Source of the DNA: CAWBLP01 sp963789495
Lineage (GTDB): Bacteria > Pseudomonadota > Alphaproteobacteria > Acetobacterales > Acetobacteraceae
DNA: 64,000 nucleotides
Assembly (NCBI GenBank): GCA_963789495.1
Contig: CAWBLP010000018.1
Location: 372,001-436,000, forward strand
Direction of reading: 5' to 3'
Shown: one piece after another, positions 16,931 through 26,136 of the stretch
Layout of the letters: each line of letters starts with the position of its first letter
Numbering within the stretch: position 1 is the first letter of the stretch
Made by a program: the position numbers and the translations under genes
Notes under the pieces: generated by a model
Databases searched by the model: none
Seen by the model: only the letters and a program-made list of their open reading frames with translations
Told to the model about the DNA's origin: nothing

Positions 16931-18590
16931 CTACATCCGAAACAGTCCGAATCGCGTCGGCGGGATCGGTGCGTTCAGGCTGGCGGAGATCGCCAGGCCC
17001 AGCACGCGCCTGCGTGTCGGCAGGGTCGATGACGCCGTCATCCCAGAGTCGCGCACTGGCGTAGTACGGATGGCCCTGGGTTTCATACTGGGCGCGGATC
17101 GGCGCCTTGAATGCGTCTTCGTCTTCCGCCGGCCAGCTCTGCCCGCGCGCCTCCATGCCGTCGCGACGCACCTGGGCCAGCACGCTGGCCGCCTGCTCGC
17201 CGCCCATCACGCTGATCCGCGCATTCGGCCACATGAACAGGAAGCGCGGCGAATACGCACGGCCGCACATGCCGTAATTGCCGGCGCCGAAACTGCCGCC
17301 GATGATGACGGTGAATTTCGGCACCGCGGCGGTCGCGACGGCGGTGACCATCTTCGCGCCGTCCTTGGCGATGCCGCCCGCTTCGTATTTGCGGCCGACC
17401 ATGAAGCCGGTGATGTTCTGCAGGAACACCAGCGGAATGCCGCGCTGGGCGCACAGCTCGATGAAATGGGCGCCCTTCTGCGCACTCTCGCTGAACAGGA
17501 TGCCGTTACTGGCGACGATGCCGATCGGGTAGCCGTGCAGATGCGCGAAGCCGGTGACCAGGGTCTGGCCATACAGCCGCTTGAACTCTTCGAAGTTGCT
17601 GTCGTCCACGATGCGGGCGATCACCTCGCGCACGTCATACGGCTTGCGCCAGTCGGTCGGCACCACGCCGTAGAGTTCGCGCGGGTCGTAACGCGGCGGG
17701 GCCGGTTGCCGCAGTGCCAGCGACGGCTGCTTCACCGTGTTCAGGCTGGCGACGATGCGGCGCGCGATGCCGAGCGCATGGGCGTCGGTCTCCGCATAAT
17801 GGTCGGTGACGCCGGAGGTGCGGCTGTGGACATCGGCGCCACCCAGATCCTCGGCGGTGACGACCTCACCGGTCGCGGCCTTCACCAGAGGCGGACCGGC
17901 GAGAAAGATTGTGCCCTGGCCACGCACGATGATCGATTCGTCGGACATCGCCGGCACATAGGCGCCGCCCGCGGTGCAGGACCCCATCACCACCGCGATC
18001 TGGGCGATCCCGTCCGCCGACATGTTGGCCTGGTTGAAGAAGATGCGGCCGAAATGATCGCGGTCGGGAAACACCTCATCCTGCTGCGGCAGGTTGGCGC
18101 CGCCGGAATCCACCAGATAGAGGCAGGGCAGCCGGTTCTGCGCGGCGATCTCCTGAGCGCGCAGGTGCTTCTTGACGGTGATCGGATAGTAGGTGCCGCC
18201 TTTCACCGTGGCATCGTTGGCGACGATCATGCATTCGCGGCCCGACACGCGGCCGATGCCGGTGATGATGCCGGCGGCGGGAATGTCTTCCCCGTACATG
18301 CCGTGGGCGGCGAGCTGGCCGATTTCGAGAAACGGCGACAGCGGATCGAGCAGCGCGCGCACCCGATCCCGCGGCAGCAGCTTGCCGCGCGACAGATGGC
18401 GCTGGCGGGATGCCTCGCCGCCGCCCTGGCTTATGGTCTGCACCACGCGGCGCAAATCCGCCACCACCGTCTGCATCGCGTCGGCGTTGGCGCGGAATTC
18501 GGCGGAGCGTGGGTCGATGACCGAGTTCGAGAATGGGCACGCGCGTGTCTCCGGGCTGGCGCGGACCGACCGAACCATTGGACCGATCAT
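16931..18590 (-). CDS. mccB: Methylcrotonyl-CoA carboxylase carboxyltransferase (beta) subunit, 3' frameshift
   Basis: Carboxyltransferase subunit of about 540 residues. It has the acyl-CoA carboxylase features of the MccB type: VDSGGANLPQQDEVFPDRDHF, GSCTAGGAYVPAMSDE, LAGPPLVKAATGE, and the oxyanion region GGSFGAGNYGMCGRAYSPRF. Near 17020 one extra A changes the frame after DDGVIDPADT; without it the chain would continue RRVLGLAISASLNAP and end at the TAG at 16931-16933, as the family does. With the extra base the frame runs on into the binding-protein gene. The start is uncertain: ATG at 18590 or 18578; the conserved part begins at about VIDPRS. Confidence 0.85.
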
Positions 18591-19095
18591 TCCCGGGATG
18601 CGCGGCGGGTCAAGGCTGGCGCCGCCGGCGCGGGGCGATGGCAGGTGGACTGGGTTGGCGTCGGTGGCGAAACCCGCCGGATGCGACGTGCGGGAGGCAG
18701 AGCAAACAAGCCGTATTTTACTGTGGAGGGCATGCAGAAGCAGATCGGGCCACAGAGGCGCACAGAGATCGAGTTTCTGCAATCCGCGACGGGCCCGCAC
18801 AAACGCGCGCTGGATAGACTCTTCTCCGAGTGACTCCGCGGGTTGACCGGGTTTGGTTTGCCCCGATTACCGCCTCGGGCAGACCGTCCGACACCATGGC
18901 GCGGGCGGGCGGGACCCGGGATCGGCCTCGCCCGACGGCAGCAGCGCGATCATCAATCCGCTGGCCATCGACTTCGTGTTGTTGGCACACTCCGGCGCGT
19001 CCTCGGGATGCGTCTCACGTGGCAGACGTGGCAGACGATCCCGTTGGTCCGACAACCGGTGAAGGGAAGCGCCACCGCGGCGGGATCAGGCGACC
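18591..19095. other. Intergenic region, divergent promoters
   Basis: About 500 bases between mccB (minus) and the plus-strand gene at 19096. No convincing gene. Contains a stretch CCACAGAGGCGCACAGAGA (about 18749-18767), a simple period-type repeat often seen between genes in environmental bacteria. Promoters of both neighbours must lie here, but I cannot point to clear -35/-10 boxes. Confidence 0.4.
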
Positions 19096-20109
19096 ATGAG
19101 CGATGCACATTCAGAGCAGCCCGGCGAGGCATCCGATCTGGAGGGTGTAACTCTGCAGCGCGAGAAGCTGCGGGCCGAAGTGCGCAAGCTGAAGGTGGAC
19201 AATTCCCTCGCCAACCGGCTGTTCACCACGATCCTGTCGGTGTCGGCGGTGGTGATTGCCGGCAGCCAGATCTGGATGGCGGCCCAGCAACGGGAAGCCG
19301 ACCAGGTCCGGGCCGATCACGACGAGACGCTGAAGCAGATCGAGCTGCATATCCGGCAGGTGGAAAGCGGCCTGAAGCTGAGTCAGTTCGCGATCGATCA
19401 GCGCACCCTGTTCCTCGCCGCCAGCGCCGATGAGCAGGTGCGCGCGGTGCGCCTGGTGCAGGCGCTGCTGCCGCCTGAGGAGGCGGGCCGGATGCTGGAC
19501 GCGATGGGCAAGGTGGCGACGCAGGCCGAGGTGCTCAGCGAGGTGGCGTTGGGCAAGCAGCAGCTCAGCAGCTACCAGTCGCCGCTGGTCCGATCCACGC
19601 CAGCACCATCGCCCCCACAGGTATCGCCGCCACCGGCACCACCCGCACCGAGATCACCCGCACCAGCATCATCCGCACCGGCGCCGGCGCAATCCACCGC
19701 AGCCAATGCGCCGGGTCCGGCCGCCTCACCCGCCGTCACACCACAAGTCGTCCCTGCCCCGGCCGCGATCGCCGGGCTGCCGCTGACGCTGTATTACCAT
19801 GTGCAGCGCGCCGAGGATCGCGACCTCGCCAATGCGGTGGCCGCGGCGCTGGCGCCGCAGAAATTCCCCTCGGCCGGCGTGCAGATCATTCCCCAAGGCC
19901 CGACCCAGGCGCAGGTGCGCTACTACAAGCCGGCGCAGAAGGAAGCGGCCCAGGCGCTGGCCGAGTTGCTGTCCCAGCAGGTCAGCGCGCAGACCGGAGC
20001 GGCGGTGCCGTTCAAGCCGGTCGATATCAGCGCGACCTTTCCCAACCTGCCCGGCGGACGCATGGAGGTCTGGTTCGCCCGGGTGATGCCGCCGCTGAAA
20101 TCCTCCTAG
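19096..20109 (+). CDS. Membrane-anchored protein with coiled coil and Pro-rich linker
   Basis: A 337-residue protein of unknown function. Residues 15-35 are charged and helical, and one membrane segment follows (about 36-56, LFTTILSVSAVVIAG). A long helical region to about residue 165 (coiled coil likely) and a Pro/Ala-rich linker (about 168-215) come next. The C-terminal domain of about 110 residues begins LPLTLYYHVQ and resembles LytR-C-type or SPOR-like small alpha/beta folds in pattern only. It probably faces the periplasm. Its stop codon TAG coincides with the CTAG target of the IS630 element that follows, so the coding sequence is intact. Confidence 0.7.
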   Translation: MSDAHSEQPGEASDLEGVTLQREKLRAEVRKLKVDNSLANRLFTTILSVSAVVIAGSQIWMAAQQREADQVRADHDETLKQIELHIRQVESGLKLSQFAIDQRTLFLAASADEQVRAVRLVQALLPPEEAGRMLDAMGKVATQAEVLSEVALGKQQLSSYQSPLVRSTPAPSPPQVSPPPAPPAPRSPAPASSAPAPAQSTAANAPGPAASPAVTPQVVPAPAAIAGLPLTLYYHVQRAEDRDLANAVAAALAPQKFPSAGVQIIPQGPTQAQVRYYKPAQKEAAQALAELLSQQVSAQTGAAVPFKPVDISATFPNLPGGRMEVWFARVMPPLKSS

Positions 20110-21321
20110 TGTTCTGAGTCCTAAATCCGTCGCATCAGCGATTCGAAAACTGCACTGCGGTCGATTCGGCGTGACTTGCGAGGCTCTGTCGTCTTGGAGA
20201 CGGAGAGCAGGCATGGCGGGACGCAGGCTGGAAGCGCTGAATGTAACGGATGCGGAGAGATCTGAGCTGATGGCGCTGGCCGCCCGGCCCAAGACCTCGC
20301 AGGCTCTTGCGGCTCGTGCCCGCATCGTTCTGGCCTGCGCCGAGGGTCTGGAAAACCAGGCGGTTGGTCAGCAGCTTGGGGCGCATCCACAAACCGTCGG
20401 CAAATGGCGCCGCCGGTTTCTGGCGCAGCGGGTCGAGGGTTTGCGCGACGAGCCGCGGCCCGGAGCGCCGCGCACGATCGAGGATAAACGGATCGAAGCG
20501 GTGATCACCCGCACGCTGGAGAGTAAGCCCGAGGCGGCGACCCACTGGAGTTCGCGTGGCATGGCGCGAGACACCGGCTTGTCGGTCAGCACGGTGCAGC
20601 GGATTTGGCGCGCCTTCGGGCTGAAGCCGCATCGGCAGGAGACATTCAAGCTCTCCACTGATCCCGACTTCGTGGCCAAGGTGCGCGATGTGGTGGGGTT
20701 GTATGTTTCCCCTCCCGAGCATGCCATGGTGCTCTGCGTTGACGAAAAGTCGCAGATCCAGGCGCTGGACCGCAGCCAGACCGTGTTTCCGATGCGACCT
20801 GGTCAGCCTGAGCGGCGCAGTCACGATTACGTCCGGCACGGTACGACCTCGCTGTTCGCGGCACTTGACGTCGCTACCGGAGCAATCATCGGCAAATGCT
20901 ATCCGCGCCACCGCGCGACCGAGTTCCGTCAATTCCTGGACGAGATCGAGGCTGCGGTACCGACCGGGCTGGATGTGCATCTGGTCTGGGACAACTACGC
21001 GACGCACAAGACCGCGCTGATCCGCGACTGGCTGGCAAAGCGCCCGCGCTGGCATGTCCACCTGACCCCGACAAGCAGCTCCTGGCTGAACCAGGTCGAG
21101 CGCTTTTTCGCTCTGCTGACCGACCGGAAGATCAGGCGCGGCGTACATCGCAGCGTCGATGAGCTGGAAGCTGCGATCAACGCCTTTCTCGATCACCACA
21201 ATGCCAACCCAAAGCCATTCCGGTGGGTCAAATCCGCCGACGACATCCTCGACGCCATAGAACGATTTTGCACCTACAACACTTCAACGACATGATGCGG
21301 TGGTCTTATGGTTCAGGACAC
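20109..21321 (+). mobile_element. IS630 family element, complete, TA target duplication
   Basis: Ends GTGTTCTGAG at the left and, in reverse complement, GTGTCCTGAA at the right; the terminal inverted repeats match at about 20 of 28 positions. CTAG is present at both junctions (20106-20109 and 21321-21324), so the element sits between duplicated TA bases in a CTAG target, the known preference of IS630. It is about 1.2 kb with one transposase gene and lies exactly at the stop codon of the preceding gene. Confidence 0.85.
20213..21295 (+). CDS. IS630 family transposase
   Basis: A 360-residue DDE transposase. The N-terminus has two helix-turn-helix parts (about residues 20-125), including QAVGQQLGAHPQTVGKWRRR and a second ending VQRIWRAFGLKPH. 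The catalytic domain shows CVDEKSQ (first Asp), HLVWDNYATHK (second Asp) and SSWLNQVERFF (Glu). The start at 20213 (MAGRRLEALN) follows a GGAGAGCAGG site. Complete and apparently functional. Confidence 0.9.
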   Translation: MAGRRLEALNVTDAERSELMALAARPKTSQALAARARIVLACAEGLENQAVGQQLGAHPQTVGKWRRRFLAQRVEGLRDEPRPGAPRTIEDKRIEAVITRTLESKPEAATHWSSRGMARDTGLSVSTVQRIWRAFGLKPHRQETFKLSTDPDFVAKVRDVVGLYVSPPEHAMVLCVDEKSQIQALDRSQTVFPMRPGQPERRSHDYVRHGTTSLFAALDVATGAIIGKCYPRHRATEFRQFLDEIEAAVPTGLDVHLVWDNYATHKTALIRDWLAKRPRWHVHLTPTSSSWLNQVERFFALLTDRKIRRGVHRSVDELEAAINAFLDHHNANPKPFRWVKSADDILDAIERFCTYNTSTT

Positions 21322-21561
21322 TAGTCCCCCGGCACGGTCGTCTTTGGCTGATGGCGGGACGAGATGCTCCGTGCCGAACTGTCAGTCAGGATGGGCCCCT
21401 GGGCGAATGGCCGCAATCGATCCCGGCCGGGCGCTCGCGATCCGATCAACCAGTCGCTGAAGCCGACATTCAATCCGATCGAGCCGCGCAACTTGCATCC
21501 GCCGGGTCATCGACCGAGGCCCGTACTTCGCGGCAGCGCGTCCGGATCCCGTGTAGTCCGA

Positions 21562-22350
21562 TCAGAGACGGAGCAGATTTCCGTAGCCGCCGACCGGCGT
21601 GCGTACGCCGGATAGGCGGAGGCAATGCCACAGGCTGGCTTGATTCGCCGAAACGACGGGACGTTGCAGGTCGCGCTCCAGCGCATCGAGGATACCCACG
21701 CAGCGAAACCCAGTGCCGGCAATCAGGACGCCATCCGCCTCCTGCGGACAGGCCCCTCGCACCTGCCGGTACAGCGGTTCGATCGCCTGCTCGATGCCCA
21801 TGCCCTGCCGAGTCAGCTCGCCAGGTGGCACGTCGCGCCACTGCCGGCCGGGATCGTAACGCAGATGCCCCGCCGGCTCGGTCCCGCGTGCGCGCCAGTC
21901 CCGCACGCCCGCCGCCACCAGGCTGTCGTCGAACCAGGGCGGAAATACCAGGAATGGACGCTTCACGCCGCTCGCCTGCAGCGCCGCCGCACAGTCCAGC
22001 CCGTTGGTGGTCACCGCCACCCCTCCGCCGAGTTCCCGCGCCAGTGCTTCCACCACTGCTTCGTCCCATTGTGGGCCGCCCAGCATGCTGCTGGAGCTGT
22101 GGCCCACCACGACCGCCGACAGGCACATCGGTGCGAACTGCCGGCAGCCGCGCAGCAGGTCATCTTCCAACGCCACCTCGCTGTGGTCTTCGCGCCAGCG
22201 CGCCCAGGGCGCGCGAGCGGTGACGCGCGCGGCGTGCACCGACACATTCGGCGGGACCATCGCCCACCACTCGGCCTCGGGCACGACTTCACTGCCGACG
22301 ATGAACATGCCGATACGGGCTTGCCAGCCCCAGTTGTCTCTCTGTGTCAT
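21562..22350 (-). CDS. Maleate isomerase / arylmalonate decarboxylase-like protein
   Basis: A 262-residue protein of the Asp/Glu racemase superfamily, in the maleate cis-trans isomerase and arylmalonate decarboxylase branch. The start MTQRDNWGWQARIGMFIVGSE fits that group. The second catalytic Cys is present in IAGTGFRC. At the position of the first Cys the sequence reads VVGHSSSSML, serine-rich, as in members that do not racemise. An exact substrate cannot be given. It lies downstream of an IS630 element and divergent from the DUF1993 gene. Confidence 0.75.
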   Translation of the reverse strand: MTQRDNWGWQARIGMFIVGSEVVPEAEWWAMVPPNVSVHAARVTARAPWARWREDHSEVALEDDLLRGCRQFAPMCLSAVVVGHSSSSMLGGPQWDEAVVEALARELGGGVAVTTNGLDCAAALQASGVKRPFLVFPPWFDDSLVAAGVRDWRARGTEPAGHLRYDPGRQWRDVPPGELTRQGMGIEQAIEPLYRQVRGACPQEADGVLIAGTGFRCVGILDALERDLQRPVVSANQASLWHCLRLSGVRTPVGGYGNLLRL

Positions 22351-22547
22351 GGCTTCACTTTGCAACGGAGAATATCTCAACGCGATCCTATCTCACCGTC
22401 TTCTCGCACACACCCAGCATGCGTTCCGCTCACTGCCGAGCAAGTCAGTCGGCGAGCACCAGTGTGTCTGCAGCTCCGGGTTGTCTCCTCGATGGCGCGG
22501 ACTAAGATCGCCCGCAATCTTCCCTAATCCCGCAAGGAGGGCGTCCC

Positions 22548-23057
22548 ATGGCAGTCACGATGTACAGCGGCTTTGTGCCGGTATGCCTGCAGTTGCTCGG
22601 TGGTCTCAAGACCGTGCTGCAGAAGGCCGAGGAGCACGCCACGGCCCAGAAATGGGATGCCAGCGTGGTGCTGAACCTGCGGCTGTTTCCTGACATGTTT
22701 CCGCTCGAGCGGCAGGTGCGGCAGGTCTGCACGCATTCCTGCGGCGCCGGCCGGGTCGCCGGGGTTGGGCTGCCGTCCTTCCCCGACCAGGACAACAGCT
22801 TCGCCGAGATGCAGGCGCGCATCGACAAGACCGTCGACTTCCTGAAAGGGCTGCGGGCGGATCAGCTCGACGGCAAGGACGATACCGTCATCACGGTCCC
22901 GGTGGGTGGCCAACCGCGCGAGTTCAAGTGTCAGAACTACCTGTACCATTTCGCGATGTTGCAGGTGCAGTTCCACGCGACGACGGCGTACGACATCGTC
23001 CGCAGCACCGGCGTCAACCTCGGCAAGCGCGACTATCTTGGGCAAATGCCGTCGTAA
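22548..23057 (+). CDS. DUF1993 family protein
   Basis: A 169-residue helical protein of the DUF1993 family, a DinB-like four-helix fold. Features are MYSGFVPVCLQLLGGLKTVL at the start and FPLERQVRQVCTHS, then a conserved C-terminal FKCQNYLYHFAMLQVQFHAT with histidines that in DinB relatives sit near a metal site. Function unknown. An AAGGAGGG site lies 8 bases before the ATG. The next gene follows after 44 bases on the same strand. Confidence 0.82.
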   Translation: MAVTMYSGFVPVCLQLLGGLKTVLQKAEEHATAQKWDASVVLNLRLFPDMFPLERQVRQVCTHSCGAGRVAGVGLPSFPDQDNSFAEMQARIDKTVDFLKGLRADQLDGKDDTVITVPVGGQPREFKCQNYLYHFAMLQVQFHATTAYDIVRSTGVNLGKRDYLGQMPS

Positions 23058-23101
23058 ATCGACGCACTGATCCGGCTACGCTGCAAAGAGGAGACGGTAA
23101 C

Positions 23102-23749
23102 ATGGCACAAAAAGGTCGCGGGATTTTCCTGGTGTACGTCGATATCGACGCCAAGGACGCGCCGGAATTCAACGAGTGGTACAACAAGGAACATCTGCCG
23201 GAATTGCTGTCGGTGCCGGGCATTCTGTCGGCCGCCCGCTACGAGGCAGTTAAGGGTGGCCCGAAGTACCTCGCGTGTTATGAACTGGAAAGCGTGGCGG
23301 TGCTGCAGACGCCGGCGTTTACCAACCGGCCGCGGACGAAGTGGGGACAGAAAGTCTCGCCGTCGGTAATTGGGAAGAATCTGACACGCATTGTCGGGGA
23401 ACAGATTTACCCGGACGGGGTAGAAATGCCGGAGCGTGGCATGGCGCCGGTGTTGCAGATCGGCCGTATGTCGGTCCCCGCCGAGGTCGATGCGGAATGG
23501 AATGCCTGGTACAGCGGGGAGTACGTGCCGGGCTACCGCAAGGTGCCGGGCGTGATCTTCGCCCGCCGCTATCGGGTTCTCGAGGGTAGCAGCGGCTACA
23601 GCACGGTCTACGAATTCGCCAGCACGGCGGTGCCCGAAAGCCCGGAGTGGAAGGAGCAACAGCAACATTCCTCGCCCAATTCGCCACGCATGCGGCAGGC
23701 CATGACGCATGCACCGGGTTCGCCTGGGGTGTACGTACGGGTGAGCTAG
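23102..23749 (+). CDS. Two-repeat dimeric alpha/beta-barrel (EthD/DUF4286-like) protein
   Basis: A 215-residue protein built from two similar halves. The first begins GIFLVYVDIDAKDAPEFNEWYN and the second VLQIGRMSVPAEVDAEWNAWYS. Each continues with E-x-LPxxxxVPGxxxARRY-like segments. This is the pattern of ferredoxin-like dimeric alpha/beta-barrel proteins such as EthD relatives, here fused as a tandem. Such proteins often assist or catalyse steps on aromatic compounds, but the role here is unknown. A GAGGAGACGG site precedes the ATG; it is probably co-transcribed with the DUF1993 gene. Confidence 0.7.
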   Translation: MAQKGRGIFLVYVDIDAKDAPEFNEWYNKEHLPELLSVPGILSAARYEAVKGGPKYLACYELESVAVLQTPAFTNRPRTKWGQKVSPSVIGKNLTRIVGEQIYPDGVEMPERGMAPVLQIGRMSVPAEVDAEWNAWYSGEYVPGYRKVPGVIFARRYRVLEGSSGYSTVYEFASTAVPESPEWKEQQQHSSPNSPRMRQAMTHAPGSPGVYVRVS

Positions 23750-23855
23750 GGGCCTGGATGCAGGAGTGCCCTGCACAGAGGTTTTGACCAGTTCGCGGCG
23801 CTGATCTGCTCCCGTTCGCTCGCCAGGAGCGGGTGGTCATTCTCATGGGATCTTA

Positions 23856-24984
23856 CTAACCAGTCGGCCAAATATGTATCACGGATGCGCTTACGCGGCA
23901 TAGCGGACATCGGGTGCCTGGAAGAATGCGCGCACCTTATGTCGCCTGCCCTGTAGCCCGCGCATATGGGCTGTCAGCCCAGCCCTCATCGCGGCCTTGT
24001 TCATTGGCGTGCCACGCCGTGCCATGCCTTGTTTGACGTCGTTGTTGACGTATTCGTCTGGGTTCCGCTCCGGCGCGTACGGCGGCAGGTAGAAAAGTTT
24101 AATTCGATCCTTGTTCTCTTCGACCCACGCCGCCACGGTCCTGGCCCGATGCACACGTAGATTGTCGACGATCACGAACAGTTTCCGGTCCGTGTCTTTG
24201 ATCAACCGGCGCAGGAATTTCAGAAAAATCGCTGCATTCAGTGCGCCATCATAGATCATGAAGCGCAACTTGCCCTGGTTGGTCACGCTGGAGATCATCG
24301 ATTGGGTAAATCGCGTGGCCGGACGCGGTATCACCGGTGTCTTGCCCGCCGGCGCGAAGCTCCGGCCGTAATTGGCCTGGTTCGAGATGCCAGTTTCGTC
24401 CGACCAATGGATCTCAGCTTTTTCCTTTCGGGCTCGTCTCGCGATCGCCGGGTATTCGCGTTTCATCCATGTCTGGATCGCCGCCTCGCTCCTTTCCATC
24501 GCCCGCCGGATCGGCCTTTGTGGGGTCAGATTCCAGGCCGAAAGATAAGTACCGATGGCCGTCGGGGACAGGCGGATACCGGCTTTACGCTCGATCAGCT
24601 GGCCAACCGCTTCGCGGGTCCATAGTGCGAAGGGGAGTTTCAATTGATCGGGGCATCGCCCGACGATCAGCCGACGGATCGTCGCTTCCTGGCGCCGGTT
24701 GAGGGCTTTTTGCTCACCTGGCCGTCGGCCGCGCCGCCCACCGGCCAACGCCGCTTCTCCCGTGGCCTCAAAGGCACGAACCCATTCCCCAACGAAGCGT
24801 CGATTGACCCCGATCGCCCTGGCCACATCGATCCGGTTTGTCCCGGAGAGCACCATGTTTACCGCGACACGTCGCAGTTCGGCCTGGGTTGAGGACGGGA
24901 GTTTGCGGAAATCATGGTCCGACGGCATGACGACAGCATAACCAATTCCCATACGGGAGGATACCTATTTGTGCGTCTGGTTAG
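23856..24984 (-). mobile_element. IS630 family element (type B), copy 1
   Basis: 1129 bases, with ends CTAACCAGTCGGCCAAATA and, at the other side in reverse complement, CTAACCAGACGCACAAATA. It is flanked by TA on both sides (23854-23855 and 24985-24986). The transposase is the same as in copy 2 at 45193-46321, in opposite orientation; the two copies differ at only one position that I noticed, near the transposase start. Confidence 0.88.
23891..24952 (-). CDS. IS630 family transposase (type B)
   Basis: A 353-residue transposase with N-terminal helix-turn-helix (RIDVARAIGVNRRFVGEWVR), a second DNA-binding part, and the DDE domain: IHWSDETGISNQ (Asp), FVIVDNLRVHRA (Asp) and a final acidic residue in LPPYAPERNPDEYVNN. 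The protein is identical to that of the second copy, which indicates recent transposition. Confidence 0.9.
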   Translation of the reverse strand: MGIGYAVVMPSDHDFRKLPSSTQAELRRVAVNMVLSGTNRIDVARAIGVNRRFVGEWVRAFEATGEAALAGGRRGRRPGEQKALNRRQEATIRRLIVGRCPDQLKLPFALWTREAVGQLIERKAGIRLSPTAIGTYLSAWNLTPQRPIRRAMERSEAAIQTWMKREYPAIARRARKEKAEIHWSDETGISNQANYGRSFAPAGKTPVIPRPATRFTQSMISSVTNQGKLRFMIYDGALNAAIFLKFLRRLIKDTDRKLFVIVDNLRVHRARTVAAWVEENKDRIKLFYLPPYAPERNPDEYVNNDVKQGMARRGTPMNKAAMRAGLTAHMRGLQGRRHKVRAFFQAPDVRYAA

Positions 24985-25039
24985 TAACTGGTCGGTGGTA
25001 CCATCCGTCTCTGCTCCGGTCGGGGGGGGCACCGGAAGG

Positions 25040-25076
25040 AATTTTTGCCGCAGATGCACGCTGATGCACGCAGATG
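25040..25076. repeat. Left inverted repeat flanking the GxxExxY gene
   Basis: About 37 bases made of aatttttgccg followed by CAGATGCACG-type 10-base units. It is the near-perfect inverse of 25460-25497 (one mismatch, one T fewer). It overlaps the ribosome site and start of the GxxExxY gene. Confidence 0.75.
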
Positions 25077-25447
25077 AAGTCCGGACCAATGCGCTGTCGG
25101 AGCGTATCATCGGTTGCGCATTTCGTGTGCTGAACACGCTTGGCGCGGGGTTTCTGGAAAAGGTGTACGAGAATGCCTTGGCCCATGAAATGCGCGAAGC
25201 AGGACTTTCGGTCGCACAGCAGAAAGGCATTACGGTTTACTACAACGGCATTGTCGTCGGGGAATATGTCGCCGATCTGGTGGTGGAGGAAACGGTCGTC
25301 GTCGAGCTGAAAGCCAGCAGGACACTCGACCCTGCGCACACCGCGCAATGCATAAACTATCTGAAAGCAACCGGCCTGCATTTGTGTCTGTTGCTGAATT
25401 TCAGCAGGCCGCGCCTGGAAATCCACCGTGTGGTCTGCGAACTATAA
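25064..25447 (+). CDS. GxxExxY protein
   Basis: A 127-residue protein of the GxxExxY family (TIGR04256). The family motif is GAGFLEKVYENAL (about residues 26-38). It is followed by a nuclease-like core pattern, GEYVADLVVEETVVVELKAS: an Asp and then E-x-K, resembling a PD-(D/E)XK site. The family function is unknown; the Asp and E-x-K make an endonuclease-type fold plausible. The ATG at 25064 lies inside the left copy of a 37-38 base inverted repeat that brackets the whole gene. The gene is next to IS remnants. Confidence 0.85.
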   Translation: MHADEVRTNALSERIIGCAFRVLNTLGAGFLEKVYENALAHEMREAGLSVAQQKGITVYYNGIVVGEYVADLVVEETVVVELKASRTLDPAHTAQCINYLKATGLHLCLLLNFSRPRLEIHRVVCEL

Positions 25448-25459
25448 GCACGCTCAGTC

Positions 25460-25497
25460 CATCTGCGTGCATCTGCGTGCATCTGCGGCAAAAAATT
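25460..25497. repeat. Right inverted repeat flanking the GxxExxY gene
   Basis: About 38 bases: three CATCTGCGTG-like units followed by cggcaaaaaatt. Inverse of 25040-25076. Confidence 0.75.
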
Positions 25498-25504
25498 AAC
25501 TGCG

Positions 25505-25810
25505 TCCCCACGGCGGATTGCTTCCGAGTGAGGCACGAAACTCTTGAACCTGCACGCCTCCAGCCAGGAGCCAGATGTCGACGTGCAGTGGAAGCTCCAG
25601 CGCGGATGCCGCGTGAGCCAGGCCTTCATCTTCGGATGCTTATGGGTGGCGAAATTGTCGACGATAATCCTCGATAATCCTGCCGGCTTGTTTCGCGCGC
25701 TTGACCGCATTGAGAAAGCGGATGAACTCCTGATAGTCGAAAACTGCCTGGCACGTCTGGAGCAGCGAGCGGGCCAAACAATGCTGCCATCACAGTCGAC
25801 CGTCCGGCTG
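25505..25810 (-). pseudogene. IS630 transposase C-terminal remnant
   Basis: Read on the minus strand, two frames joined near 25675 give an IS630-type catalytic part: a segment QAVFDYQEFIRFLNAVKRAK, then IIVDNFATHKHPKMKAWLTR, then RWSFHCTSTSGSWL. The break coincides with a short duplication of gataatcctc. The N-terminal half and the ends are missing. This is a different IS630 lineage from the two complete types in the window. Confidence 0.7.
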
Positions 25811-26136
25811 CTGTCGACCCGAAGCGGTCCTACATTCACTGGTCGATGACGACGCATCGCGACCAGTTGTCGGAGATCGACACCTGGATCATGCGACACA
25901 GCTGGCCGATCACCTTGGAGATGGCCGACGCGGTGATTTCGATCGGGCTGTACAGAAACTACTTGATGCCATAGCGATGTTGCGCCCACTGCCGCCAGTC
26001 CGAGGTTGAGGGACGGCATTGTCGAAGAAGTGGGAGACCCTTGATCGGAGAAGTGTTGCCCCATTTTCTGGCTGCGAGGGCTGAACTTGAGCCGGAATGG
26101 CGGACACGTCGGTGGTCACGCGGCATACAGCGCGGT
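25811..26136. other. Scrambled region, probable IS debris
   Basis: No intact gene. The minus-strand frame at about 25975-26064 has transposase-like composition (a WGNTSPIKGLPLLRQ segment), but no family can be named. The region ends at the 17-base direct repeat flanking the next element. Confidence 0.4.

Noticed and set aside
15969..18833. A 954-codon open frame on the plus strand
   Set aside because: It is the antisense of mccB and the binding-protein gene; high GC removes stops from the opposite frame. Composition is His/Arg/Gly-rich without any domain.
25040..25497. A CRISPR array
   Set aside because: The CATCTGCGTG units are continuous short repeats without spacers, in inverted pairs around a gene.
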